This document shows, in pieces, positions 37,680-45,544 of a stretch of 64,000 bases of DNA. The first letter of the stretch is position 1. Each line of letters begins with the position of its first letter. Source of the stretch: BD2-11 sp965221785 (GTDB lineage: Bacteria; Gemmatimonadota; Gemmatimonadetes; Longimicrobiales; Gaopeijiaceae); NCBI GenBank assembly GCA_965221785.1, contig CBDCSR010000003.1, positions 1,426,001 to 1,490,000 of the forward strand, given 5' to 3'. The notes beneath the pieces were generated by a model. The model worked only from the letters and a program-made list of their open reading frames with translations, was not told the DNA's origin and searched no databases. A program made the position numbers and the translations under genes.

Positions 37680-38603
37680 CTACGGGCAGTTCGACGTCAC
37701 CGTGGCGCGCTTCTCCCTGAGCGCCTCGATGGCCTCGCAGGCAACTGCGGTTCGCTCCAGCCATACGGTGTCGTCCCGACCGACTCCAGGGTTGTCGATG
37801 AGCGGCTGGATGTCGCTCAGCTCCCGGTTGTCGTTGAGCTTTACCAGGGACAGCAGGATCATGTCGATGAGCGGGTTGAGGTCGGTGACCGTCGTGCTCT
37901 CGAGGCCGATGATCAGGATGTTGTCGAGTTCAGTCAGCGCCGACAGGTCGGGGACGGTGTTGCGGCCCACATCCAGCGTCTGCAGCGTCCACAAGCCGGC
38001 GATGGGGCTCAGGTCGGTGATGTCGTTGTTGAAGAGTTCGAGCCGCAGGAGTCCTTCAAGCCCTGAGAGCGGCGTCAGGTCGCTGATCCGGTTGTTCGAC
38101 CCACCGAGCTGTTCGAGTTGGCTCATGTTGCGAACAGGCGAAAGGTCGGAGACCTGGTTCTGGCCGAAGCTGAGCCACAACATGCTGGTCAGCCCGGCGA
38201 GCGGGCTCAGGTCGCTGATCGCATTCTCGCGCACGTCGAGGTACTCGAGGCCGGTGAGCGCGGCGAGCGGGCCGAGGTCCTCGATCGCGTTCAGGGCCAC
38301 CAGGAGTTCGGTGAGCCCGGTCAGGTTCTCGATTCCGGAAAGGTCCCTGATGCCCGTGGCGTTGACGCCCAGCGATTCGAGTGAAGCCACGCGCCCGCAG
38401 GTAAGCGATTCCTCCGGGCCGAGTTCGAGCGCCGCGCGCACCCCGGCTTCGAGTGCTGGATCGGCGAAGGTCGGGACCGCGCTCGAGTCCGATCCGCAGC
38501 GTTCGCCGGGGCTCAGGGTCGGTCCGGTCGCGTCCCCGCACGCGCACAGGGCGAGCACGGCCGCCGCCCATGCGCGCGCCGTTCTCCCAAGTCGACGATG
38601 CAC
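37680..38603 (-). CDS. Leucine-rich-repeat lipoprotein (internalin-like repeats)
   Basis: A 307-residue protein from GTG 38603. The signal peptide (HRRLGRTARAWAAAVLALCAC) ends in a lipobox-like LCAC. The mature part has eight to nine 22-residue repeats of the form D-L-S-P-L-x-x-L-T-x-L-x-x-L-x-L-x-x-N-x-I-S, such as DLSPLAGLTSMLWLSFGQNQ. These form a curved binding surface in internalins and many secreted proteins. A cap with paired cysteines lies on each side. An in-frame ATG at 38702 would give 340 residues and overlap the upstream lipoprotein gene, suggesting coupling, but would bury the signal peptide. Ligand unknown. Confidence 0.75.
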   Translation of the reverse strand: MHRRLGRTARAWAAAVLALCACGDATGPTLSPGERCGSDSSAVPTFADPALEAGVRAALELGPEESLTCGRVASLESLGVNATGIRDLSGIENLTGLTELLVALNAIEDLGPLAALTGLEYLDVRENAISDLSPLAGLTSMLWLSFGQNQVSDLSPVRNMSQLEQLGGSNNRISDLTPLSGLEGLLRLELFNNDITDLSPIAGLWTLQTLDVGRNTVPDLSALTELDNILIIGLESTTVTDLNPLIDMILLSLVKLNDNRELSDIQPLIDNPGVGRDDTVWLERTAVACEAIEALREKRATVTSNCP

Positions 38604-38683
38604 GCTTGCGTCAAACGCGACGCGCGTGATTCCGTCCAGGAGGACATGTGTCGGTCGCTTCTTTGGCGCGTGACTCGATTTCG

Positions 38684-39145
38684 TCACGGGAACACCCTCC
38701 ATATGAGCGAGAGACCGGGCGCGAATTTCGGTACGTGCTCCTCGGGAAGTTGCTGTCCTCCCCCTCCACCGGCGGCGACCTGCGCCCAGGTGATCGAGAT
38801 CGCCAGAAAAGCCGCCCCCAGGCCGGCCGTCTTGACCGGGTCGAATCGCGGGACCTCGAACCCGTGCACGTCTGACAACCGCACGCCTCGCCTGGGGGGC
38901 GCGAACGGCCCGACCGCCACCCGGGCAGTTGCCGACACGATCGAGTCGTTCACCACGACCGGGCGCCGGATCGTCACCTGATCCCCGGTGGCGGCGGTCA
39001 GACGCACTTCCGGAGGGCTTTCCCGGGCGATCCAGTTCGCCGGGGTTTCCATGACCGGCTGCCAGCTCTTGCATCCCGATAGCAGCACCAGGGCGAGGAA
39101 GGCCGCAGTCGATAACAGGCGTTCCCGGAAATCCCCGTTCTTCAT
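38684..39145 (-). CDS. Small lipoprotein of unknown function
   Basis: A 153-residue protein with a clear lipoprotein signal (RLLSTAAFLALVLLSGC, lipobox LSGC). GGGAGG lies about 10 bases before ATG 39145. The mature part has a short beta-rich domain (EVRLTAATGDQVTIRRPVVVNDSIV, where a translated V-x-L-x-x-x-x-G pattern recurs), then a hydrophobic stretch (TAGLGAAFLAISITWAQVAA) that may span or contact a membrane. I do not recognise the family. It is directly upstream of the leucine-rich-repeat lipoprotein on the same strand and probably co-transcribed with it. Confidence 0.6.
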   Translation of the reverse strand: MKNGDFRERLLSTAAFLALVLLSGCKSWQPVMETPANWIARESPPEVRLTAATGDQVTIRRPVVVNDSIVSATARVAVGPFAPPRRGVRLSDVHGFEVPRFDPVKTAGLGAAFLAISITWAQVAAGGGGGQQLPEEHVPKFAPGLSLIWRVFP

Positions 39146-39273
39146 GGCTTGTGCACCTCCCTGCGTGATGGCCTGACTGAAACACTCGCCCCTTCCGTGT
39201 TCCAGAACATATCCGAGGCGGTTGTGTACCTCCAGACTACACCAAGCCAACCTTTCGTTGCCCCGAGGTGACC

Positions 39274-39768
39274 ATGACCTTTCCGACGCAATCGCGGCCG
39301 CGCCACCCTGCCACGGCCTCGGCCCGCCGGGATTCCCGCTTAGTTTCCGGCGCCAGGACGGCCCGGTCGGCGACCGCCGGCAGCGTGCTCGTGCTCCTGA
39401 TCGCCGCGTGTGGCGGAGGTGCCGGGAGCGGACCCGCGAACTCACCGGACGCGCCCGCGGACGCCGAGGCGGATACCCGCTCCTATCCCCGCAACCGGAT
39501 CTCGCGCGCCGAGATCATGGAGCGCGGCGACAATGCGAGCACCGCGATGGAGGTGGTTCGCCGTCTGCGGCCGGCGTGGCTGCTGGCGCGCGGCGCCGAC
39601 CCGGTGGTGTACGTCGACAGCGTCCGTCGGCCGGGTGGGGTGGACGCGCTCTTCAACGTTCCCATCGGTCAGATCCGGCTGTTGGAGTTCATCAGTGCCG
39701 CCGACGCCACAACGCGCTGGGGGACGGGGCACACCGGTGGGGTGATTCAGGTCGTTACCGGCGGTTGA
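39274..39768 (+). CDS. Plug-like small lipoprotein, first copy of a tandem pair
   Basis: A 164-residue protein with a twin-arginine-rich N-terminus and lipobox (SVLVLLIAACGGG). After an Ala/Asp/Pro linker, NRISRAEI, RRLRPAWLLARG, PVVYVDSVRRPGGVDALFNVP and LEFISAADATTRWGTGHTGGVIQVVT follow the strand order of a TonB-receptor plug (V-Y-V-D-G, I-x-x-I-E-V, A-A-x-x-x-G-x-x-G-x-x-G-V-I-x-V-x-T), in a reduced form without barrel. ATG 39274 has GAGG 5 bases before it. The next gene is a close copy, so the pair arose by local duplication. The function of barrel-less plug proteins is not known to me. Confidence 0.65.
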   Translation: MTFPTQSRPRHPATASARRDSRLVSGARTARSATAGSVLVLLIAACGGGAGSGPANSPDAPADAEADTRSYPRNRISRAEIMERGDNASTAMEVVRRLRPAWLLARGADPVVYVDSVRRPGGVDALFNVPIGQIRLLEFISAADATTRWGTGHTGGVIQVVTGG

Positions 39769-39833
39769 ACTCCGGCAGTCTCACGGGGGTACCTGTAGCG
39801 ACACGGTGCCGCTTCCAACTGCCTGGGGTGATC

Positions 39834-40349
39834 ATGAGCCTTCCGACCTCTTTGCAGCCCCGGCCCGCCATCCGACATCCACGAGAGACACCTCGCTCTT
39901 CCACCCCGAAGACCATCCCCATGGCGGCCTGCGGGCTCCTGTTGACGGTCCTGGCCGCCGCGTGCGGCGGCGGCGCCGGGAGCGCTCCCGCGAACTCGCC
40001 GGACGCGCCCGCCGCCGACGAAGCCGAAGTCCGCTCCTATCCCCCCAACCGGATCTCGCGCGCCGAGATCGACGAACGAGGGGCGAACGCGCACACCGCA
40101 ATGCAGTTTCTCCGCCGCGTCCGGCCGGCCTGGTTGCGCTCGCGCGGCTCCAACTCCCTTACTTCCGCCGGCGCCATGTATCCCGTCGTATACATCGACA
40201 ACATCCGCCGGCCGGGCGGCCTGAGCGCGCTCTTCCAGGTTCCCTTGAGCGAGGTTCGAGGGATGGAGTTCATCGGCCCCGGCGACGCCACGACGCGCTG
40301 GGGCACGGGCCATCAGTCCGGGGTGATCCTGATCGTGACCGGTCGCTGA
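39834..40349 (+). CDS. Plug-like small lipoprotein, second copy of the tandem pair
   Basis: A 171-residue protein from ATG 39834 with lipobox LLLTVLAAACGGG. It shares with the preceding gene the linker ANSPDAPA, the block NRISRAEI-x-E-R-G-x-N-A, RRxRPAWLxxRG, the V-Y-x-D strand and the ending ATTRWGTGH-x-x-GVI. The similarity extends to DNA: both contain almost the same 37-base stretch around the NRISRAEI codons (39480 and 40040). The second copy has an insertion (NSLTSAGAMY) before the plug strand. A bidirectional terminator follows at 40377-40424. Confidence 0.65.
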   Translation: MSLPTSLQPRPAIRHPRETPRSSTPKTIPMAACGLLLTVLAAACGGGAGSAPANSPDAPAADEAEVRSYPPNRISRAEIDERGANAHTAMQFLRRVRPAWLRSRGSNSLTSAGAMYPVVYIDNIRRPGGLSALFQVPLSEVRGMEFIGPGDATTRWGTGHQSGVILIVTGR

Positions 40350-40376
40350 CGGGTCATCCCGCCGGTACGCGGCACC

Positions 40377-40424
40377 AAAAAGGAACCGGAGGCAAGGCCC
40401 GCGGGGGCCCGCCTCCGGTTCCTT
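40377..40424. terminator. Bidirectional hairpin terminator
   Basis: A 14-base-pair perfect stem (40380-40393 with 40411-40424) lies between the plus-strand plug-like gene, which ends at 40349, and the minus-strand SusD gene, which ends at 40493. On the minus strand the stem is followed by TTTTT (40381-40377), so it should be a strong terminator for the SusC/SusD operon; on the plus strand the tail CCTTCTTCC is weaker. Confidence 0.8.
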
Positions 40425-40492
40425 CTTCCGCAGGAAGTCAGGGCCTCGGGACCCTCCTCCCATTGCGAAAGCTGCTGGTCACAAGCGAATCA

Positions 40493-41809
40493 TCAGCCGC
40501 CCGTGATCGTGGTGTTGTTCTGGAACTCCGTGGCCGGCAGGTCGAAGCACAGCTGGTTGCCGTACACCGCGCCAAAGCCGTCGTCCTGGCCGATCGGCGG
40601 ATAGGGCCGGACCCCGAGGCGCCTCAAATCCCACAGGTGGTGTCCCTCGAGGAACAACTCCGCGGCGCGCTCCTCAATGAGTTGGTCCATCATGCCGTTC
40701 ATGTCCATCGAGGCCATATGGGGCGACAGGCCGGCGTTCATACGCAGCGTGTTGAAGATCGACGACGCCTGGTCGTAGTTGCCCGCTGCGATGGCGGCCT
40801 CGGCGATGATGAGCTGCGCCTCCTCCCAGCTGGCCAGCTGCACCGGAGAACTCGCGCTGGGATACTTCTCGGCGAACCAGAGGGCGATGCCCGTGTTGGT
40901 GTGGCCCCGCTCCTGGTCGGTCACCGCGACGCGTGAATCGAGTTCCTCCATGCACTCCGACATCATGTCGTCGGGCCAGGGGAAGTTGCAGGGGAAGTTC
41001 CGGTAGGGCTCCGCCACCGTGACCATGTTGTTGTCGACGTTGAACTCCCACTGCTTGTTCTTGGTGACCGATTCGGCACCTGAGTACTCGAGCAGCCACT
41101 CGAAGCCCTCCGGTACCGCGCTGGCCGTGCCGGCCGCGGCCGAGGCCTGCCCCAGATTGAGCTGGGCCCGGGCCTTGCCGACGCGCACGGCGTTGAGGAG
41201 GTCGCCCGAGGCTCCGGCCGCCGCCGACTGGTCGAAGCGCTCTATCGCCGTGGCGAAGCCGTCGGCGGGGGCGACGACGGGCCCGTTGTCGACCAGCACC
41301 AGCTCGCACATCGCCTCGGAAAACAGCGTGTAGGTGTAGCCGGCGTACATCGACACTTCGGCGATCATGGCCGTCCTGTCGGGGACGTCTGCGTCCGTCC
41401 ACTCGTTCAGCAGCCCCAGTACATAGTCTGCCAGCCAGCGCGTCCTGGAGAGAGGGCGGTAAAGTGCCGGGCTGAACGTGTCTCCGCAGTCGCGTTGCGC
41501 GTACTGGGAGCCGTAGCCGCTGGTGTCGTGGATGCGGGCGTCCCAGATGTTGGAGATGGTGTTGTTGGAAGCGTCGCGCCACTCGTTGCCGGTGAGCGCG
41601 CTCGCGGTCGCGTGGTAGGTATGGGTGCAGCGGAACTCGTTGGCGACGCTGGCCACGAGAAGCTGCGCGGAATTCGGGTCCTCCAGGTCGCTCGCCACCA
41701 CCTGGGAGGGGGCCGGCACGCTCAGCAGCTCGTCGAGCGCGTCACACGAAGCCAGCAGCACGATGGGCGCGAGAACCAGGGCGGAAGCCTTGATCAGTTG
41801 CTTAATCAT
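40493..41809 (-). CDS. SusD/RagB-family outer-membrane lipoprotein
   Basis: A 438-residue protein with lipoprotein signal KASALVLAPIVLLASC. The helical body contains the SusD-like features: N-terminal VANEF and conserved W residues, AQLLVASVANEF, GKARAQLNLGQ and a C-terminal ERAAELFLEGHHLWDLRRLG, the usual ending block of the RagB/SusD fold. SusD lipoproteins cap a SusC TonB-dependent channel and bind the nutrient. A strong AAAGGAGG precedes the ATG, and the gene follows its SusC partner by 12 bases. No enzyme gene is linked to this pair, so the substrate cannot be told; peptides are as possible as glycans. Confidence 0.88.
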   Translation of the reverse strand: MIKQLIKASALVLAPIVLLASCDALDELLSVPAPSQVVASDLEDPNSAQLLVASVANEFRCTHTYHATASALTGNEWRDASNNTISNIWDARIHDTSGYGSQYAQRDCGDTFSPALYRPLSRTRWLADYVLGLLNEWTDADVPDRTAMIAEVSMYAGYTYTLFSEAMCELVLVDNGPVVAPADGFATAIERFDQSAAAGASGDLLNAVRVGKARAQLNLGQASAAAGTASAVPEGFEWLLEYSGAESVTKNKQWEFNVDNNMVTVAEPYRNFPCNFPWPDDMMSECMEELDSRVAVTDQERGHTNTGIALWFAEKYPSASSPVQLASWEEAQLIIAEAAIAAGNYDQASSIFNTLRMNAGLSPHMASMDMNGMMDQLIEERAAELFLEGHHLWDLRRLGVRPYPPIGQDDGFGAVYGNQLCFDLPATEFQNNTTITGG

Positions 41810-41821
41810 GACAAGCCTCCT

Positions 41822-44797
41822 TTACATGCCCAGGCGGACGGTGAGGGTGATGGAAGTCAGCGGTGGAACCGCGGAGTCCTCCTGCGGCTCGCGGTTGCCC
41901 GAGAAGGTGTTGCTCGGGTCCACGACCTCGGGATCGTGGTGCGGCCACTCCGTCCAGTTGGTCCAGAGCATGGCCAGGTTGCGGGCCGACAGGCTGAGGC
42001 TTCCGCGCGTCGACCGCACCATCCCGAGCCAATCCTGCGGCATCTGGTAGGTGAGCGAGAGCTCGCGGAAGCGCACGAACGACGCCTCGTTGACCCACAG
42101 GTCGTACTCGCCCGTCGAACCGAACTGTGCTTCGGCGACATGGCGGATGTCGTGGTCGAACGGGTAGGCGGTGAGCTCGCTCTGCTGGATGGCGCCGTAC
42201 CTCCACCAGCCCTGCAGATCGTACTTGGTCTGGCCGATCTTGCCTTGAACCAGGGCGTCGACGGTCAGCCGCTCGCCGATCGTGAACGACGACCCGACGG
42301 AGATCTCCAGATTCGGGTCCGGATGGCCCTGGTAGATCCACGCCTCCTCGTTGCACGGGATGTAAGGGGCGTTGTCGTCCTCGTCGACCGAATGGCAGAG
42401 GAGAGTTTCGCGGTTGATCTGGTCGGACCCCGGGAGGAACTCCGCGAATGCGACGCTCGGAGCGAAGAGCGAACCCAGCGGGTAGCCTTCGTGGTGACGC
42501 GTGGTCCAGCCCAGCTGAAGGAAGCAGGTGTCCCTGAGTTCGGGCTTGCCGCTGCAGGGCAGACCCAGGCTCACGATCCGGTTGCGGTTGGTGCTGGCGT
42601 TGACGATGAAGTCCCAGTCCAGCGCGTCCGTCTCCATGAGGCGAGCATTCAGCCCGAGCTCGATGCCCCGGTTGTTGATCTCGCCGATGTTGACGAACTG
42701 GTCCGCGAGGAAGCCGGTCGAGGGCGGAACCTGGCGTGCGACGATGGCGTCCTTGGTGCTCTGGTTGTAGAAGGTAAAGTCGATTGAGACGCGGTTGTTG
42801 AAGAAGCTCGCGTCAAAACCGGCCTCGAGTTCCACGCCCCGCTCGGGACCCAGTTCCGAGTTCCCGGGGGCGTTCGGCCGAACGGTCGCCGTCCCCGCGG
42901 GAGACGCACGCGTGGCGTAGCTGCGCAGCGCGGCGAAAGCGTCGGGCTGCTGGCCCGACTCGCCGTAGGCGCCGCGCAGGCGGAAGGAGTTGACGAAGCC
43001 CGAGCCGCCGTCGGAGACGACCCAGGAGCCGCTCACCTTCGGATAGACGATGAGGTCGAAGTCCTCACCGAACGCGCTGTTGTCGTCGGCGCGCACGGCA
43101 CCGGTAATGAAGAACCGGTCCTGCCACCCGAACTGCTGCTGCAGGTAGACGCCCACGGTGTTGTTCTCGACGAAGCCGTCGAAACCGAGCCGCTCGGCAG
43201 TGGCGTTCACGCTCGAGAGGCCCAGCGCCGGGAAGCGGTTCCCGTCCGCGATCACGTCCTCGATGGTCCTGGTGTAGACCTGGAACCCGACGGATGTCGT
43301 GGAGAGGAGCTCGTCGGTCAGATCACGGGTACCGGAGGCGGCGTAGTCGAAGGTGGTATAGACGACCGACTCCCGACCGGCGTAGCGGCCGCCCGCCGCG
43401 GCGCTGGAAGACCAGAACTGCGCCGATTCCGGGGTCAGGAAGGGGTTGAGATAGTCTTCGATCTGGTCGGTCACGTCCAGCCCGAAGGTGAACCTGTGGG
43501 TGAGCCAGTCGAAGGGCGTATGGGCGGCCGTGAGACCGGCAGTCATGCGGTTCGCGTCGATGGATCTGACGTTCCTCTCATACATCGCCTCCGGCGTGTA
43601 ACGCCGATATCCCCTGCGCGGAGTTCCGAGGGTCGTCGGGGTGGCGCGGATCGCCTCTTCGTACGGCTGGTCGCCGCCCAGCCCGATGCGGGTAAGCGCG
43701 AGACCGGCGTTGGCCGAGATCGTGAGGTCCTCGTTGGGCTGAGCCTGGACGTTGACCCGGCCGTTGTACTTGTTGGCCCAGCTGTCCTCGGTCACGCCCC
43801 GGTCCGACGAAGCGGATCCGGCCACGAAGTACTGGAAGAGGTCGCTGCCTCCGGAGAGGTCGATGCCGTAGTACTGGGTGTGGCCCGTGTTGAACATGAG
43901 ATCCAGCTCGGCCGGGTAGTCCCGGAACATGTTGATCTCCTCGAGTTGCCCCGAGATGTTGCTCACGCCGTAGTTGGTGGGCGTGCGTCCCGCAGGATCC
44001 CGGAACCACTGCGCGCCCTGGCGGAAGGTGAAGTTCCACTGGGCGTCGCCGACGGCCCCCATCTTCGTCTTGATGTTGATGACCCCGTTAGCCGCCTCGG
44101 TGCCGTAAAGGGTGGCTGCCGCCGGTCCCTTGATGACCTCGATGCTTTCGATCATCGCCGGATCGAGATCATCGATGCGGGAGACGTCGCGCGAGCCGCT
44201 CTCCATTCGGTTGCTCACCCGCACGCCGTCGATGTAGACGAGCGGGCCGTCGTTGACCTCGCGCATGGTCGAGCTGCCGCGGATCTTGATGGTGGAGGCG
44301 CCGCCCGCATCGCCCGAGCCCTGCTGGATCACGACGCCGGCCAGGCGGCCGCGCAGCAGGTCGGAGACGTTCTGGAGCGGTGCGACCTCGGCCACGGACG
44401 CGTCGAGGACCGCCACGGAGTTGCCGATCTCGCGCACGCGGCTCGCCGCCGCCGTGCCGGTCACGACCACCTCGTCCAGCTGCAGGGCCTGGGAGGAGAG
44501 GAAGAAGTTCTGGATGGTCGACGCATCTGCTGTGACGGTCACCTCGACCGACTCGGTTCGATAGCCGATGGACTGCACGGTGAGCGTGTGCGTGCCGGCC
44601 GGCACGTTGATGATGAGGTACTGGCCGTCGGCCTGGCTGAGCGAGCCGATGTCGAGCCCCTCGATGAAGACCTGGGCCGCGTTGATCCCGTTTCCGGTGG
44701 CCTGGTCCCGCACTGTGCCCGTAATCGTCTGCGCCGCGAGCAGCGTCGGCGACGCCATCGCCAGAGCGATGAGGGCGAACAAGGTATTGCGTCTCAC
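41822..44797 (-). CDS. SusC/RagA-family TonB-dependent outer-membrane receptor
   Basis: A 991-residue protein from GTG 44797, with AAGGAGG about 7 bases upstream. A signal peptide (cleavage near LLAAQ) is followed by a carboxypeptidase-regulatory-like domain (TITGTVRDQATGNGINAAQVFIEG), the TonB-box-like LDEVVVTGT, a plug (VSDLLRGRLAGVVI, GPLVYIDGVRV, IESIEVIKGPAAATLYG) and a 22-strand barrel ending LTSITLTVRLGM. It imports large nutrients using TonB energy. Its own promoter is visible at 44862-44891 and SusD follows, making a two-gene operon closed by the terminator at 40377-40424. Confidence 0.92.
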   Translation of the reverse strand: MRRNTLFALIALAMASPTLLAAQTITGTVRDQATGNGINAAQVFIEGLDIGSLSQADGQYLIINVPAGTHTLTVQSIGYRTESVEVTVTADASTIQNFFLSSQALQLDEVVVTGTAAASRVREIGNSVAVLDASVAEVAPLQNVSDLLRGRLAGVVIQQGSGDAGGASTIKIRGSSTMREVNDGPLVYIDGVRVSNRMESGSRDVSRIDDLDPAMIESIEVIKGPAAATLYGTEAANGVINIKTKMGAVGDAQWNFTFRQGAQWFRDPAGRTPTNYGVSNISGQLEEINMFRDYPAELDLMFNTGHTQYYGIDLSGGSDLFQYFVAGSASSDRGVTEDSWANKYNGRVNVQAQPNEDLTISANAGLALTRIGLGGDQPYEEAIRATPTTLGTPRRGYRRYTPEAMYERNVRSIDANRMTAGLTAAHTPFDWLTHRFTFGLDVTDQIEDYLNPFLTPESAQFWSSSAAAGGRYAGRESVVYTTFDYAASGTRDLTDELLSTTSVGFQVYTRTIEDVIADGNRFPALGLSSVNATAERLGFDGFVENNTVGVYLQQQFGWQDRFFITGAVRADDNSAFGEDFDLIVYPKVSGSWVVSDGGSGFVNSFRLRGAYGESGQQPDAFAALRSYATRASPAGTATVRPNAPGNSELGPERGVELEAGFDASFFNNRVSIDFTFYNQSTKDAIVARQVPPSTGFLADQFVNIGEINNRGIELGLNARLMETDALDWDFIVNASTNRNRIVSLGLPCSGKPELRDTCFLQLGWTTRHHEGYPLGSLFAPSVAFAEFLPGSDQINRETLLCHSVDEDDNAPYIPCNEEAWIYQGHPDPNLEISVGSSFTIGERLTVDALVQGKIGQTKYDLQGWWRYGAIQQSELTAYPFDHDIRHVAEAQFGSTGEYDLWVNEASFVRFRELSLTYQMPQDWLGMVRSTRGSLSLSARNLAMLWTNWTEWPHHDPEVVDPSNTFSGNREPQEDSAVPPLTSITLTVRLGM

Positions 44798-44861
44798 GGA
44801 TTGCCTCCTTTCCAGAGTCGCGAGGTGGACGTACGCCGGAATAACCCGAGCGCGACATGCG

Positions 44862-44891
44862 ATAATAGGTTGCGGACCGCACGAGGGACAA
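44862..44891 (-). promoter_or_regulatory. Sigma70-like promoter of the minus-strand susC/susD operon
   Basis: On the minus strand TTGTCC (44891-44886) and TATTAT (44867-44862) are 18 bases apart. Transcription would begin near 44855, giving a leader of about 58 bases before GTG 44797. No inverted repeat for a regulator is evident next to it. Confidence 0.6.
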
Positions 44892-44913
44892 GAGCATCGC
44901 GGGACCAGCTGCG

Positions 44914-45390
44914 CTATGCCAGCTTCAGCCGTCTGCGCCTTCGCTCAAGCCCCGCCTCGTAGCGGCGCCGGTCCCCGGCGTCCGTGAGGTCCAGCGGGGG
45001 GACGGGGGAGGGACAGTGGTCGTCATCTATGGCGACGAAGGTGAGGAGGCAGGTGTTGGTGTGCCGCTTCACCCCGGTGATGGGGTTCTCGGCGTCGACC
45101 CGCACACCTACCTCCAGGGAGGTGGTGCCCACGTAGTTCACCCGCGCCGAACAGGTGACCAGTTCGCCGGTGCGGATGGGTTCCCTGAAGTCGACCCGGT
45201 CGATGGCGACGGTGACGCATGGCCTTCCCGCGTGGCGGATGGCGGCGACCGCGGCCGCGCGGTCGACCATGGCGAGGACTTCACCGCCGGAGACGTTCCC
45301 CAGGTTGTTCACCTGGTGGGGCATCATCAGCTCGGTGATGACGGTGACGGAGTCGGCGGGCTTCTTCGGGGTGGAATCGACGTCGCTCAT
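44914..45390 (-). CDS. Acyl-CoA thioesterase, YciA/BACH-like (hotdog fold)
   Basis: A 158-residue protein. ITELMMPHQVNNLGNVSGGEVLAMVDRAAAVAA is the active-site helix region of acyl-CoA hydrolases of the YciA/BFIT group (M-x-P-x-x-x-N-x-x-G-x-x-x-G-G), and RVDFREPIRTGELV with CLLTFVAID completes the hotdog. It differs from the YbgC-type enzyme at 541. Such enzymes hydrolyse a broad range of acyl-CoAs. It lies upstream of susC on the same strand, but the susC promoter lies between them, so they are probably separate units. It is divergent from the M20 gene with a 154-base gap in which I see no clear signal. Confidence 0.85.
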   Translation of the reverse strand: MSDVDSTPKKPADSVTVITELMMPHQVNNLGNVSGGEVLAMVDRAAAVAAIRHAGRPCVTVAIDRVDFREPIRTGELVTCSARVNYVGTTSLEVGVRVDAENPITGVKRHTNTCLLTFVAIDDDHCPSPVPPLDLTDAGDRRRYEAGLERRRRRLKLA

Positions 45391-45544
45391 GGTGGCGGGA
45401 GTACACCGGTCGCGGTCCGGGGTTCAGGGCGCGATCCTCACCGCGGCGACGGTTTCGTTTCTTCGCTTGCGGCGCCTGTCCGCCTTCGGCAAGCTGCCAG
45501 ACGGTCCCGGCTTCCTGATCCTCGATGGGCGGAGAGATGCCAGC

